Source: Prolixibacteraceae bacterium
GTDB lineage: Bacteria; Bacteroidota; Bacteroidia; Bacteroidales; Prolixibacteraceae
NCBI GenBank assembly: GCA_027859005.1
Contig: JAQIBQ010000311.1
Location: 1 to 53,477, forward strand
Direction of reading: 5' to 3'
Length of the DNA: 53,477 nt
Shown: one piece after another, positions 26,036 through 34,746 of the stretch
How positions within the stretch are numbered: the stretch's first letter is position 1
Layout of the letters: each line of letters begins with the position of its first letter
Made by a program: the position numbers and the translations under genes
Notes under the pieces: model-generated
The model's database searches: none
What the model was told of the DNA's origin: nothing
Seen by the model: only the letters and a program-made list of their open reading frames with translations

Positions 26036-27643
26036 ATGAAAGTTAAGCTAACACTGATTTTATTATTTAGTATTTTCTCTATAGCTTTTGCTCAGGCAGA
26101 AAAAGAGGAAATAAAAGGTGTGGTTACCTATATGACTTCGCAGAATGTGTATGTAAAATTTGCTTCTGCAAAAAAAATAAGCGAAGGTGATCAATTGTTT
26201 GTTAAAGTTGAGGGTGTATTAAAACCGGTATTACTAGTGAAAAACCGTTCATCGGTTTCATGTGTTGGTAATATCGTTGGTGAGAATTTACTTAAAATTG
26301 GTGACCAAATAATTGCTTTCATCGAAAAGGATCCTGAAAAAGTTGAGCCAGATGTTGTGGGGCTTACCGTTGAAAATGCAGTGCAAGATGAGAAAATTCA
26401 TGAGCAAGATGAAAGTGATAAAGACGGTAAGAAGTTGGAACAAAAAGTACAAGGTCGATTTTTGATTTCCTCTTACTCCAATATTTCAAACCTGGAAACC
26501 GATAACAATTATAAGTTCAGGTATACTTTTTCACTTAATGCGGCCAATATTGCCAACTCCCGATTTTCATTTGAAAACTACATTTCGTTTACGCATAAAA
26601 CAAACAATTGGGATGAGATAAGCACTAATATTTTTAACGGATTGAAAATTTATAGTTTAAATGCCAGCTATCGTTTGGGAGAAAGAACTTCCATAGCTAT
26701 GGGTAGAAAAATTAATCCTAAAATTTCAAGCATTGGTGCTGTTGATGGGGTTCAGTTTGAGTCTTCTTTTAAAAGCTTTTACTTTGGGGCTGTTGCAGGA
26801 TATCGTCCTGATTATAGTGATTACAGTTTTAATTTTGACTTGTTGGAATACGGTGCTTTTTTGGGGCATACCTTGAAGTCAAAAACAGGACGAATGCAAA
26901 CATCGGTAGCCTTATTTGAGCAAACAAATGCTGGGAATACTGATCGTAGATTTGCCTATTTTCAACACGATAATACACTTCTAAAGAATTTTAGTTTCTT
27001 TATTTCATCAGAATTAGACTTGTATCGCTTATTGGATGGAGTACCTACAAGCGATTTAATATTAACTAGTTTGTATGCGTCTGTTCGCTATAGGCCAATT
27101 CGTGAGTTTTCAATTATGTGTTCATACGATAACCGCCGAAATATTATCTATTATGAAACCTTCAAAAATTATATCGACCAATTAATCCAAGATGCTACCA
27201 GGCAAGGGTTTCAAATGCGATTAAATTTTAAACCAATAAAGTACATGTATGCTGGTTTGTCGGGCAGTTATCGAATGCGTGATAATGATACTAGAGCAAC
27301 TAGAAATGTTAATGGATTTTTAAGCTACAGTAATTTGCCTTGGATAAAAAGTTCGATAACCTTGACAACAAATTTCTTGCAGAATAGTTATTTATCGGGA
27401 AGTGTTTATGGTGCCCGATTAACACGCGACTTTATGAAAGGGAAAATGAATGCTGGTTTAAATTATCGCTATGTTAATTACCTTTTTGAGCACAACGAAA
27501 ATGGATTGTCTCAAAATATTGGAGAAATTGATGTATCGTATCGTTTCAATCGTAAGTTTTCACTTTCATTGAATTATGAAGGTACATTTGAAAATAGTGC
27601 AAATTATCACCGAATTTATTTTAATGCAGTAAAACGATTTTAA
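26036..27643 (+). CDS. Outer-membrane beta-barrel protein of the cytochrome operon
   Basis: 535 residues with a signal peptide ending near IAFAQAEK. Residues about 24-105 form a small beta domain (EIKGVVTYMTSQNVYVKF, then ISEGDQLFV and LKIGDQIIAF), resembling SH3/OB-like domains. A charged, lysine/glutamate-rich linker follows (about 105-140). From about 140 on, alternating amphipathic strands rich in Tyr/Phe/Ser/Asn run to the final residues NAVKRF, the usual ending of an outer-membrane barrel. No named porin family was recognised. Its position 12 bases after two multiheme cytochrome genes suggests it holds a cytochrome in, or passes electrons across, the outer membrane, like porin-cytochrome conduits (MtrB, Omb type). 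That role is inferred; sequence homology to those porins was not established. Confidence 0.72.
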   Translation: MKVKLTLILLFSIFSIAFAQAEKEEIKGVVTYMTSQNVYVKFASAKKISEGDQLFVKVEGVLKPVLLVKNRSSVSCVGNIVGENLLKIGDQIIAFIEKDPEKVEPDVVGLTVENAVQDEKIHEQDESDKDGKKLEQKVQGRFLISSYSNISNLETDNNYKFRYTFSLNAANIANSRFSFENYISFTHKTNNWDEISTNIFNGLKIYSLNASYRLGERTSIAMGRKINPKISSIGAVDGVQFESSFKSFYFGAVAGYRPDYSDYSFNFDLLEYGAFLGHTLKSKTGRMQTSVALFEQTNAGNTDRRFAYFQHDNTLLKNFSFFISSELDLYRLLDGVPTSDLILTSLYASVRYRPIREFSIMCSYDNRRNIIYYETFKNYIDQLIQDATRQGFQMRLNFKPIKYMYAGLSGSYRMRDNDTRATRNVNGFLSYSNLPWIKSSITLTTNFLQNSYLSGSVYGARLTRDFMKGKMNAGLNYRYVNYLFEHNENGLSQNIGEIDVSYRFNRKFSLSLNYEGTFENSANYHRIYFNAVKRF

Positions 27644-27664
27644 TAATTTTTTAAAAATTAGAAT

Positions 27665-28390
27665 ATGAGGCTATCAATTTTTATCTCAGTTTTTTTCCTA
27701 TTAATTACATCATGTTCACAAAAACCAAAAGTTGAAAAGGAAGTCAATTCAAATGAATTTGCAATGCATAAAGTGTTAATTGAGGATGTGATTCAAACAT
27801 CAAATTACACTTATTTGAAAGTAAAAGAGAATAGTGATGCTTTTTGGATTGCAGTTATGAAGGATAGTTTTCAGGAGGGGATGGAATTGTTTTATTTTCA
27901 AAATAAGGTTACTGTTATGCAAAACTTTCATAGTGAGGAATTGAATCGCAACTTTGATAAAATATTGTTTATAAGTCAGGTATCCGTTGGAGAAGGAACT
28001 GCAGCAGTTGTGAAGCAACCCGGCACTATTGTCAGTAAAGCACATAGTGGTAGAAAACAAAGTGATGTTGAAAAAAGTATAAGAATTGAAAAAGCAGAAG
28101 GTGGAATTACGATAGCTGAATTGTATTCTAATCCTTTAGAATTTAAAAATAAAACAGTCAGAATTAAAGGTGAGGTTGTAAAAGTGAACAACCAAATAAT
28201 GGGTCGCAATTGGATTCATATTCAGGATGGAACTAAAAGTGGAAAAGAATTTGATTTAACAATTACAAGTAATGAAGTAGTTGAATTAAATGAATTGATT
28301 ACTTTCGAAGGAGTAGTTGGCTTGGATAAAGATTTTACCTCGGGTTATTTTAATCCAGTTATTTTGGAAGAAGCACTTGGTGTAAAATAA
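27665..28390 (+). CDS. Lipoprotein with C-terminal OB-fold-like domain
   Basis: 241 residues with a lipoprotein signal (FFLLITSC, lipidated Cys about residue 17). A middle beta-rich region (about 33-105) is followed by a C-terminal OB-fold-like domain (about 144-241) with the pattern LYSNPLEFKNKTVRIKGEV, then GRNWIHIQDGT. That pattern recalls the small NrfJ-like/OB-fold proteins often found beside multiheme cytochromes; the family link is from memory and not tested. It is the last gene of the operon, 21 bases after the barrel, and is probably anchored to the outer or inner membrane facing the periplasm. Function in the conduit is unknown; an assembly or docking role is a guess. About 270 bases of non-coding DNA follow before the convergent EF-G-like gene. 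Confidence 0.75.
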   Translation: MRLSIFISVFFLLITSCSQKPKVEKEVNSNEFAMHKVLIEDVIQTSNYTYLKVKENSDAFWIAVMKDSFQEGMELFYFQNKVTVMQNFHSEELNRNFDKILFISQVSVGEGTAAVVKQPGTIVSKAHSGRKQSDVEKSIRIEKAEGGITIAELYSNPLEFKNKTVRIKGEVVKVNNQIMGRNWIHIQDGTKSGKEFDLTITSNEVVELNELITFEGVVGLDKDFTSGYFNPVILEEALGVK

Positions 28391-28595
28391 AATTTGCACA
28401 CTGTCTCACTAAAATGGGTATTGTTTTGTCCTTATTATAAAAAAAACAGGAAGAAGCAATTCTGGTTAAATTGGAATATCCACGAAGTTCAAGGATTAAA
28501 AGAAATCGTTATTGGATTTATTAAGCCGAATTAATCGAATTATAATTTATCTCACAAATAGCTTTTAGGCCAACATTATTTCATAAATCAAATCA

Positions 28596-28625
28596 GAAAA
28601 AAAGCCCAGGAATTTCTCCCAGGCT
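28596..28625 (-). terminator. Intrinsic terminator of the EF-G-like gene
   Basis: Read on the minus strand, AGCCTGGGA-gaaat-TCCTGGGCT forms a 9-base-pair stem (two G-U pairs in RNA) followed directly by a run of seven T. It lies about 40 bases past the stop codon at 28665. No matching terminator for the convergent cytochrome operon was found between 28391 and 28595. Confidence 0.85.
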
Positions 28626-28664
28626 CTCTTGTTGATTTAGTATTCGGTATTGATTGGTTCTATT

Positions 28665-30824
28665 TTATTCTTCAGCTTGTTCTGCCGCATAAGCTTTTAG
28701 TAATTCATCCTGAACCTCTGACGGTACTTTCTCATAATCACTTAATTCTAGTGTGAAATAACCACGTCCACCAGTCAATGAACTAAGAGATGTTGAGTAT
28801 CTGTCCATTTCTTTTAATGGAACTTTGGCTGATATTTTCTCAAATCCTTTTTCGCTTCCCATTCCCATGATTAATGCACGACGTCCTTGAAGGTCGCTCA
28901 TAACATCGCCCATACGGTCGCTAGGAGTGAAGACTTCCAAATTGCAAACAGGTTCCAAAATTTTTGGACTGGCTTTTTTGAATGCTTCACTAAAGGCATG
29001 ACGTCCAGCTAATTTGAATGAAATTTCATTTGAATCAACTGGGTGCATTTTTCCATCATAAATACATACGCGAATATCACGAGCATACGATCCGGTTAGT
29101 GGGCCTTCGTCCATCTTTTCCATAATTCCTTTGAGGATTGCAGGGTGGAAGCGAGCATCAATTGAACCACCAACAATGCAGTTACAGAAAACCAGTTTAC
29201 CTCCCCAAGGTAATTCGTGTTCCTCGGTTTTCTTAAGGTTAACAACAAGGTCCTTCCCTTCACCAATTTTGAAAACTATTGCGTCAGGCATTCCTTCGGT
29301 AAATGGCTCAATAACCATGTGTACTTCACCAAATTGACCAGAACCACCTGATTGTTTTTTATGTCGGTAATCGGCTTGTGCGGCTTTTGTGATTGTTTCG
29401 CGGAAAGGAACTCTTGGAGATAATATTTCTATTTGGATTTTATATTCGTTGTCGAAATACCATTTTAATACATTGATATGGTATTCGCTTTGGCCTTCAA
29501 CGATTAATTGCTTTAATTCTTTTGAATAGTTTACGGTGTAGGATGGATCTTCGTCGCGTAATCGGTGTAGTACTTCGCCAACTTTTTCATCGTCCGATTC
29601 GTTAACGGCTTTAATTGCAACAGTTATGAGCGGTTTTGGAAATTCAATAGGAACAAATTGATAGCTTGCTTCTTTTGAACTCAAGGTGTGATTCACTTTG
29701 GTATCTTTTAGCTTTACAGTAGCTCCTAAATCTCCTGCAGCCAATTCTGTAACTTTGGATCGTGTTTTTCCTGCAACAGCAAATAATTGAGAAATACGTT
29801 CTTTGTTCGATTTGTTTGTATTGATTAAGTCAACACCTTCGGTAATTTTACCCGACATTACTTTGAAATAGGTAACCTCACCAATGTGTGATTCAATACT
29901 TGTTTTAAAGACAAACATTGAAGGTTGATCGGTTTCATCAACTTTAGCTTCCTTTCCATTAATTTCTTTGCGAGGAGCTACCTCGTTTGGCGCTGGTACA
30001 ATGTTAATGATGAACTCGATTAAACGACGTACGCCCATGTCTTTTTTAGCGCAAGTACAGAAAATAGGATATAGGCTATGATCGGTCATCCCCATTTTCA
30101 TTCCCTGACGCATTTCATTTTCGGTCAGCGTGCCTTTGTCGAAATACAATTCCATCAAGGCTTCGTCGTTTTCTGCTGCTTTTTCAACCAACTCGTTGTG
30201 TAATTCATCTGCTTTTTCCTTTTCAGAAGCAGGAATATCTAGAATTTCAGGAGTTCCACCATCGGCACCCCATTCGTACATTTTCATTTTCAATACATCA
30301 ACCACTTGATTGAAGCCAGTTCCCGCATTTACTGGGTACTGAACAATAGTTGTTGCGCTACCGTAACGGTTTTTTGCTTCGTCAATCATTTGATCGAAGT
30401 TTACATTTTCATGATCAAGACCATTGGCAATAAAAACAATTGGAGTATTTGTTTTGTTAGCAACACGCATTGCACTTTCGGTTCCAGCACCAATTCCATC
30501 GGCTGCATTTAGAACACATAAAGCCATCTCTACAACATTTAGTGAAGAGGTGATATGTCCCGAGAAGGCTTTCATTCCGGGAGTGTCAATGATATTTATT
30601 TTTTTGTTGTTGAATTCAGTGTAAAGGAGAGTAGGAAAAATTGAATTACCATAGTCTTGTTCGATGGTTGTGTAGTCTGAGGCTGTATTTTTATTGGTTA
30701 CTTCACCTCTTCTGTTTATGATACCACCCTCGAAAAGCATTGCTTCAGCAAGGGTGGTTTTCCCAGCCCCAGCATTACCGATCAATGCTATGTTTCTAAT
30801 GTCTTCTGTTTTGTAAGTTTTCAT
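28665..30824 (-). CDS. EF-G paralogue (EF-G2-like) with altered GTPase site
   Basis: A 719-residue translational GTPase-fold protein with all EF-G domains: G domain with P-loop GNAGAGKTT (16-24) and DTPG (80-83), domain II, and domains III-V including a complete C-terminal region (RALIMGMGSEKGFEKI). Compared with housekeeping EF-G, the switch I RGITI motif is missing (IEQDYGNSIFPTLL instead), the catalytic His after DTPG is Met84, and the NKxD base-specificity motif reads NGLD (134-137). These changes match the Bacteroidota EF-G2 type. In gut Bacteroides such a paralogue has been reported to promote translocation without GTP hydrolysis under carbon limitation; the equivalence here is inferred. 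It is monocistronic, with a recognisable promoter at 30881-30910 and a strong terminator. Confidence 0.92.
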   Translation of the reverse strand: MKTYKTEDIRNIALIGNAGAGKTTLAEAMLFEGGIINRRGEVTNKNTASDYTTIEQDYGNSIFPTLLYTEFNNKKINIIDTPGMKAFSGHITSSLNVVEMALCVLNAADGIGAGTESAMRVANKTNTPIVFIANGLDHENVNFDQMIDEAKNRYGSATTIVQYPVNAGTGFNQVVDVLKMKMYEWGADGGTPEILDIPASEKEKADELHNELVEKAAENDEALMELYFDKGTLTENEMRQGMKMGMTDHSLYPIFCTCAKKDMGVRRLIEFIINIVPAPNEVAPRKEINGKEAKVDETDQPSMFVFKTSIESHIGEVTYFKVMSGKITEGVDLINTNKSNKERISQLFAVAGKTRSKVTELAAGDLGATVKLKDTKVNHTLSSKEASYQFVPIEFPKPLITVAIKAVNESDDEKVGEVLHRLRDEDPSYTVNYSKELKQLIVEGQSEYHINVLKWYFDNEYKIQIEILSPRVPFRETITKAAQADYRHKKQSGGSGQFGEVHMVIEPFTEGMPDAIVFKIGEGKDLVVNLKKTEEHELPWGGKLVFCNCIVGGSIDARFHPAILKGIMEKMDEGPLTGSYARDIRVCIYDGKMHPVDSNEISFKLAGRHAFSEAFKKASPKILEPVCNLEVFTPSDRMGDVMSDLQGRRALIMGMGSEKGFEKISAKVPLKEMDRYSTSLSSLTGGRGYFTLELSDYEKVPSEVQDELLKAYAAEQAEE

Positions 30825-30880
30825 ACTTATTTGATGTTTTTATTAGTTATAATTTTGTGTCGGTTTTTTAATGCGAACAT

Positions 30881-30910
30881 CAAAATTAGTAATAATTTGG
30901 TAACAATCAA
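30881..30910 (-). promoter_or_regulatory. Bacteroidota-type promoter of the EF-G2-like gene
   Basis: On the minus strand, TTG (30910-30908), a 19-base spacer and TAATTTTG (30888-30881) match the -33 TTG / -7 TAnnTTTG pattern of the primary sigma factor in this phylum, with normal spacing. The start codon at 30824 would follow a leader of about 50 bases. It sits in a 301-base divergent region (30825-31125) that otherwise holds only the weaker element ahead of the C39 exporter gene. Confidence 0.55.
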
Positions 30911-31097
30911 GTGTTGTATAGTTAATGCAATTGATTAATGGGTATAAGCTCTGTATCGCCTATGTGACAAGTGTTTTAGAAATGTCAAAATATGTTAAAA
31001 GCTTGTTGTATAGTAGTTTTAACTCTTGAGATTCGATCCTATTATTTTTCCTTTCTTACGCAAGAATACTTGAGTTTTTATTCTTCGGTTTTAAATG

Positions 31098-31105
31098 TAT
31101 TTTTG
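31098..31105 (+). promoter_or_regulatory. Possible -7 box of the C39 exporter operon
   Basis: TATTTTTG matches TAnnTTTG and lies 20 bases before the ATG at 31126. The nearest upstream TTG (31070-31072) is 25 bases away, longer than the usual spacing, so support is modest. Confidence 0.35.
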
Positions 31106-31125
31106 TTTACGTAGATTTTTGTTGT

Positions 31126-33315
31126 ATGGCAAGTTTCCCTCATTTTTTTCAACTCGATGCTATGGACTGTGGTCCAACATGCCTTCGTATGCTTGCTAAA
31201 TTCTATGGCAAAACCTATTCAATTCAAACACTTCGCGAACGAAGTTCAATAACACGCGAAGGAGTTTCGTTATTGGGAATAAGTGATGCTGCCGATTCAA
31301 TTGGATTTCGGAATGTAGGAGTGAAGCTTTCTTATGAAAAATTACAAAATGAAGTGCCCTTGCCTTGTATTGTTCACTGGAAACAAAAGCATTTTATTGT
31401 AGTTTACAAGATTAAGAAAGATACAATATATATTGCCGATCCTGCTAAGGGATTGATAACCTTATCGAAAGAGGATTTTCTAAACGGATGGATCGGAACA
31501 CGTTCAAACGACCAAGATATGGGGCTTTGTCTGTTGTTGGAACCTACTCCCGCCTTTTTTTCTTTCGATGATGAAAAACCAAATAGAAACTCTTTTCGCT
31601 TTTTATTAAGCTATATTAAACCTTACAAGAAATATATAACTCAACTTTTTCTAGGTTTGCTATTAGGAAGCATTTTCTTATTAATTTTTCCCTTCTTAAC
31701 TCAAGCTGTTGTCGATATTGGTATTAACAACAGCGACATGGGATTTATTTCTTTGGTACTTGTTGCTCAACTTCTTTTGTTTGTTAGTATTACATCGGTT
31801 GAAGTGATTCGAAGCTGGATTTTATTGCACCTAAGTACTCGAATTAATATTTCGTTGATATCCGACTTTTTGGTAAAATTAATGAAATTGCCTCTAGGCT
31901 TTTTCGATTCGAAATTAATAGGCGATTTATTGCAGCGAATTGGCGATCAGTCTAGGATTGAAAGCTTCCTTACTTCGGCAACTTTGAATATTTTATTCTC
32001 TGTTTTTAACCTCATTATTTTCAGTATTGTATTGGTGATTTATTCCTGGCAAGTCTTTCTCGTTTTTCTAATTGGAACCTTGCTATACTTAATCTGGATT
32101 CAGCTTTTTATGCGCAAAAGACGAAAGCTCGATTTTATGCGCTTTGAACAGCGTAGTAAAAACCAAAGCAAACTAATCGAATTAATAAATGGCATCCAGG
32201 AAATTAAGCTGAACAACTGCGAAAAACAAAAACGATGGGAATGGGAGAGTATTCAAGCCCGTTTGTTTCGAGTTAACTTGAAATCTTTATCCTTAAGTCA
32301 AACGCAAGATCAAGGTGCCAATTTTATCATGCGCATGGTTACAATTTTTACTACATTTTTAGCCGCTAAATTTGTTGTTGAAGGTCAGCTTACCTTGGGT
32401 GCAATGTTGGCAATTACTTATATTATTGGTCAGCTAAATGGGCCAATAGATCAGTTGCTGGATTTTATGCAAACAGCTCAAGATGCCAAAATTAGCTTGG
32501 AACGTTTTGGCGAAATTCACGACAAAGAAGATGAGGAAGTTGCCGGAAGTCATAAAATTACTGAACTCCCATCTGACAAATCAATTTATTTGAAAAACGT
32601 TGCTTTTCAATACGAAGGGCCTCGATCTCCATTGGTGCTCAAAAATATAGATCTGGAAATAACACAAGGAAGAACAACTGCAATTGTTGGCTTGAGTGGT
32701 AGTGGAAAAACCACTTTAATGAAACTTATCTTGGGGTTTTTTGAACCTGTTGAGGGAGAGGTATCTATTGGAAGTACAAAATTTAAGAATATTTCGGGAA
32801 GGTTTTGGCGAAGCAAGTGTGGTGCTGTAATGCAAGACGGTTTTCTTTTTTCTGATACCATTGCCAATAACGTAGCCGTTGGCGATGAATTTATAGATAA
32901 AAAACGTTTGTACGAAGCTGTAGACATGGCTTGTATTCGGGAATTTATAGAAGGATTGCCTTTGGGTTACAATACAAAAATTGGACAAGAAGGTATTGGT
33001 TTAAGTCAAGGGCAAAAACAGCGTTTATTAATTGCTCGTGCTTTTTATAAACAAGCTGAGTATTTGTTGTTCGACGAAGCAACCAATGCGCTCGATGCTC
33101 AAAACGAACGGAAAGTAATTGAAAACATCAAGCAATTTTCGAAAGGTAGAACAGTACTTGTAATTGCTCATCGTTTAAGTACTGTAAAAAATGCCGACCA
33201 AATAGTAGTACTTGACCAAGGCGAAATAGTTGAAAAAGGAACACATCAGGAGCTCACCAAATTGAAGGGGAAATACTATCAATTGGTGAAAGAGCAATTG
33301 GAATTGGGGAGTTGA
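31126..33315 (+). CDS. Peptidase C39-containing ABC exporter (bacteriocin/peptide exporter type)
   Basis: 729 residues in the classic order. An N-terminal C39 cysteine peptidase domain (1 to about 130) has Q9, catalytic C15 (DAMDCGPTC), H89 (KQKHFIVVY) and D105 (YIADPAKG). A six-helix membrane domain (about 160-460) follows, then an ABC ATPase with Walker A GLSGSGKTT at 522, signature LSQGQ at 626, Walker B LLFDEATNALD near 650 and the H-loop IAHRL. Such proteins cut a double-glycine leader from a peptide and export the mature part, with a HlyD-type adaptor, which is the next gene 40 bases on. All catalytic residues look intact. No candidate leader peptide was seen nearby, so the substrate is unknown and may be encoded elsewhere. 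Confidence 0.95.
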   Translation: MASFPHFFQLDAMDCGPTCLRMLAKFYGKTYSIQTLRERSSITREGVSLLGISDAADSIGFRNVGVKLSYEKLQNEVPLPCIVHWKQKHFIVVYKIKKDTIYIADPAKGLITLSKEDFLNGWIGTRSNDQDMGLCLLLEPTPAFFSFDDEKPNRNSFRFLLSYIKPYKKYITQLFLGLLLGSIFLLIFPFLTQAVVDIGINNSDMGFISLVLVAQLLLFVSITSVEVIRSWILLHLSTRINISLISDFLVKLMKLPLGFFDSKLIGDLLQRIGDQSRIESFLTSATLNILFSVFNLIIFSIVLVIYSWQVFLVFLIGTLLYLIWIQLFMRKRRKLDFMRFEQRSKNQSKLIELINGIQEIKLNNCEKQKRWEWESIQARLFRVNLKSLSLSQTQDQGANFIMRMVTIFTTFLAAKFVVEGQLTLGAMLAITYIIGQLNGPIDQLLDFMQTAQDAKISLERFGEIHDKEDEEVAGSHKITELPSDKSIYLKNVAFQYEGPRSPLVLKNIDLEITQGRTTAIVGLSGSGKTTLMKLILGFFEPVEGEVSIGSTKFKNISGRFWRSKCGAVMQDGFLFSDTIANNVAVGDEFIDKKRLYEAVDMACIREFIEGLPLGYNTKIGQEGIGLSQGQKQRLLIARAFYKQAEYLLFDEATNALDAQNERKVIENIKQFSKGRTVLVIAHRLSTVKNADQIVVLDQGEIVEKGTHQELTKLKGKYYQLVKEQLELGS

Positions 33316-33355
33316 TTTTTCAAAGATCTTTTTTAAGCAGGTTTATAAACTGAGA

Positions 33356-34657
33356 ATGGAACAAAACAACAACATAGAATTACGAACCGACGAAGTGCGC
33401 GACATATTGCAAAAAATGCCGCATTGGACCATTCGTTGGGGAATTAGCATTATTGCTGGTGCTGTAATTTTACTTTTACTGTTTAGTTATCTGTATCGCT
33501 ATCCCGATTTAATTCGTTCCGAAATTGTTATATCAGCAGCCAATCCACCTGCTGAAATAAAAGCACGTTCTACTGGAAAAATAACCAATTTACTGGTTGC
33601 TAATGACGAAGAAGTAGTTGAGGGGCAAACACTGGCTGTGATCGAAAATTCAGCGAGCTTATTGCATATAACTGAGCTCGAATCATATTTAACTAAATTG
33701 AAGCCTTACGTTTCAACACTATCAAGCGATGATGAGATTCTATCTCCGAAAACTCTGAATTTGGGCTCAATTCAAACAGTTTTTTCCGAATTGCAAAAAC
33801 AAATTGCCGATTATAATTACTTCATTCAACAACGGTTTTATGACGAAAGATTAACCGCTATTGATGGTCAGATTGAAATGAAAAAGCAATTATTAGAGCG
33901 TTTGGACTTGCAAAAAGGCTTGGAAAACGAACGCTATAAATTAGCAACAAATAGTTATAAACGCGATTCTCAATTGATGAGTAAAAGCATTATTTCGCAA
34001 GAAGATTACGACAATTCACAATCAGTATGGTTAAATGCAAGTTTAGCATACGAGGCTGTGCAAAAGGAATCAATGCAAACACAATCTTCGATTTATGAAT
34101 TGCAGCAGCAAAAAGCAGGTCTTCAATTGGCTTACGACGATGAATTGAAAGCCTATCGCACCAACATTTTAAGAGCCTATGAATTGGTTACTATGCAAGT
34201 TCAAAGTTGGTATTTGAATAATGTATTGCTTAGCCCAACAAAAGGTAAAATTAGCTTTAATCGAATCTGGGCAGTTAACCAGAATGTAAATCAAGGTGAA
34301 ACCGTATTAACGGTGGTTCCAGCGAACCCCGAAGGAATTATTGGGAAAGCCTACGTTTCTGTTCGTGGTGCTGGTAAGGTAAAGCCAGGGCAGCGTGTAA
34401 ACATTAAGTTGAGCAATTATCCTTACATGGAATACGGAATGTTATTGGGTGAAGTGAAGCGTAAAGCGCCAGTGCCTGTCAATAATTTATATGCCATTGA
34501 AATCGGCTTGCCTAATAAACTTACTACCAACTACGGAAACAAGCTAGATATGCAGCAAGAACTCCACGGCAACTGCGAAATCATTACCGAAGATCTGCGC
34601 TTAATCCAAAGAGTGGTTTATCCTATTAAAGCATTGATTGAGCGGAATAGGAGGTAG
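33356..34657 (+). CDS. HlyD-family membrane fusion protein
   Basis: 433 residues with one N-terminal transmembrane helix (about 27-46, after a short cytoplasmic tail). A split biotinyl-lipoyl domain has its first half near PAEIKARSTGKITNLLV (62-80). A long alpha-helical hairpin rich in Q, L and E follows (about 100-270), and a C-terminal beta-barrel part contains GKAYVSVRGAGKVKPGQRV and NIKLSNYPYMEYG. This is the periplasmic adaptor of a type I export system, linking the C39 ABC transporter just upstream to an outer-membrane channel. No TolC-like gene is in the window. A strong terminator lies 58 bases after the stop, so the two genes form a closed unit. Confidence 0.95.
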   Translation: MEQNNNIELRTDEVRDILQKMPHWTIRWGISIIAGAVILLLLFSYLYRYPDLIRSEIVISAANPPAEIKARSTGKITNLLVANDEEVVEGQTLAVIENSASLLHITELESYLTKLKPYVSTLSSDDEILSPKTLNLGSIQTVFSELQKQIADYNYFIQQRFYDERLTAIDGQIEMKKQLLERLDLQKGLENERYKLATNSYKRDSQLMSKSIISQEDYDNSQSVWLNASLAYEAVQKESMQTQSSIYELQQQKAGLQLAYDDELKAYRTNILRAYELVTMQVQSWYLNNVLLSPTKGKISFNRIWAVNQNVNQGETVLTVVPANPEGIIGKAYVSVRGAGKVKPGQRVNIKLSNYPYMEYGMLLGEVKRKAPVPVNNLYAIEIGLPNKLTTNYGNKLDMQQELHGNCEIITEDLRLIQRVVYPIKALIERNRR

Positions 34658-34714
34658 AGTTTATTCTCGACAGTATGGAAGCCGTCGTACTCAGGTTCTT
34701 TCGGATTCCTGGTT

Positions 34715-34737
34715 AAGCGGATTTCAATCCGCTTTTT
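34715..34737 (+). terminator. Intrinsic terminator of the exporter operon
   Basis: A perfect stem AAGCGGAT / ATCCGCTT with loop TTCA, followed by a short T run. It lies between the convergent HlyD and MsbA-like genes and ends 10 bases before the stop codon of the latter. The minus strand has only a weak T run, so it should act mainly on the plus strand. Confidence 0.8.
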
Positions 34738-34746
34738 ATATGAAAC

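Noticed and set aside
28391-28595. Possible transposase remnant after the cytochrome operon
   Set aside because: Short stretches look vaguely coding, but no motif, frame or inverted repeat supports a mobile element.
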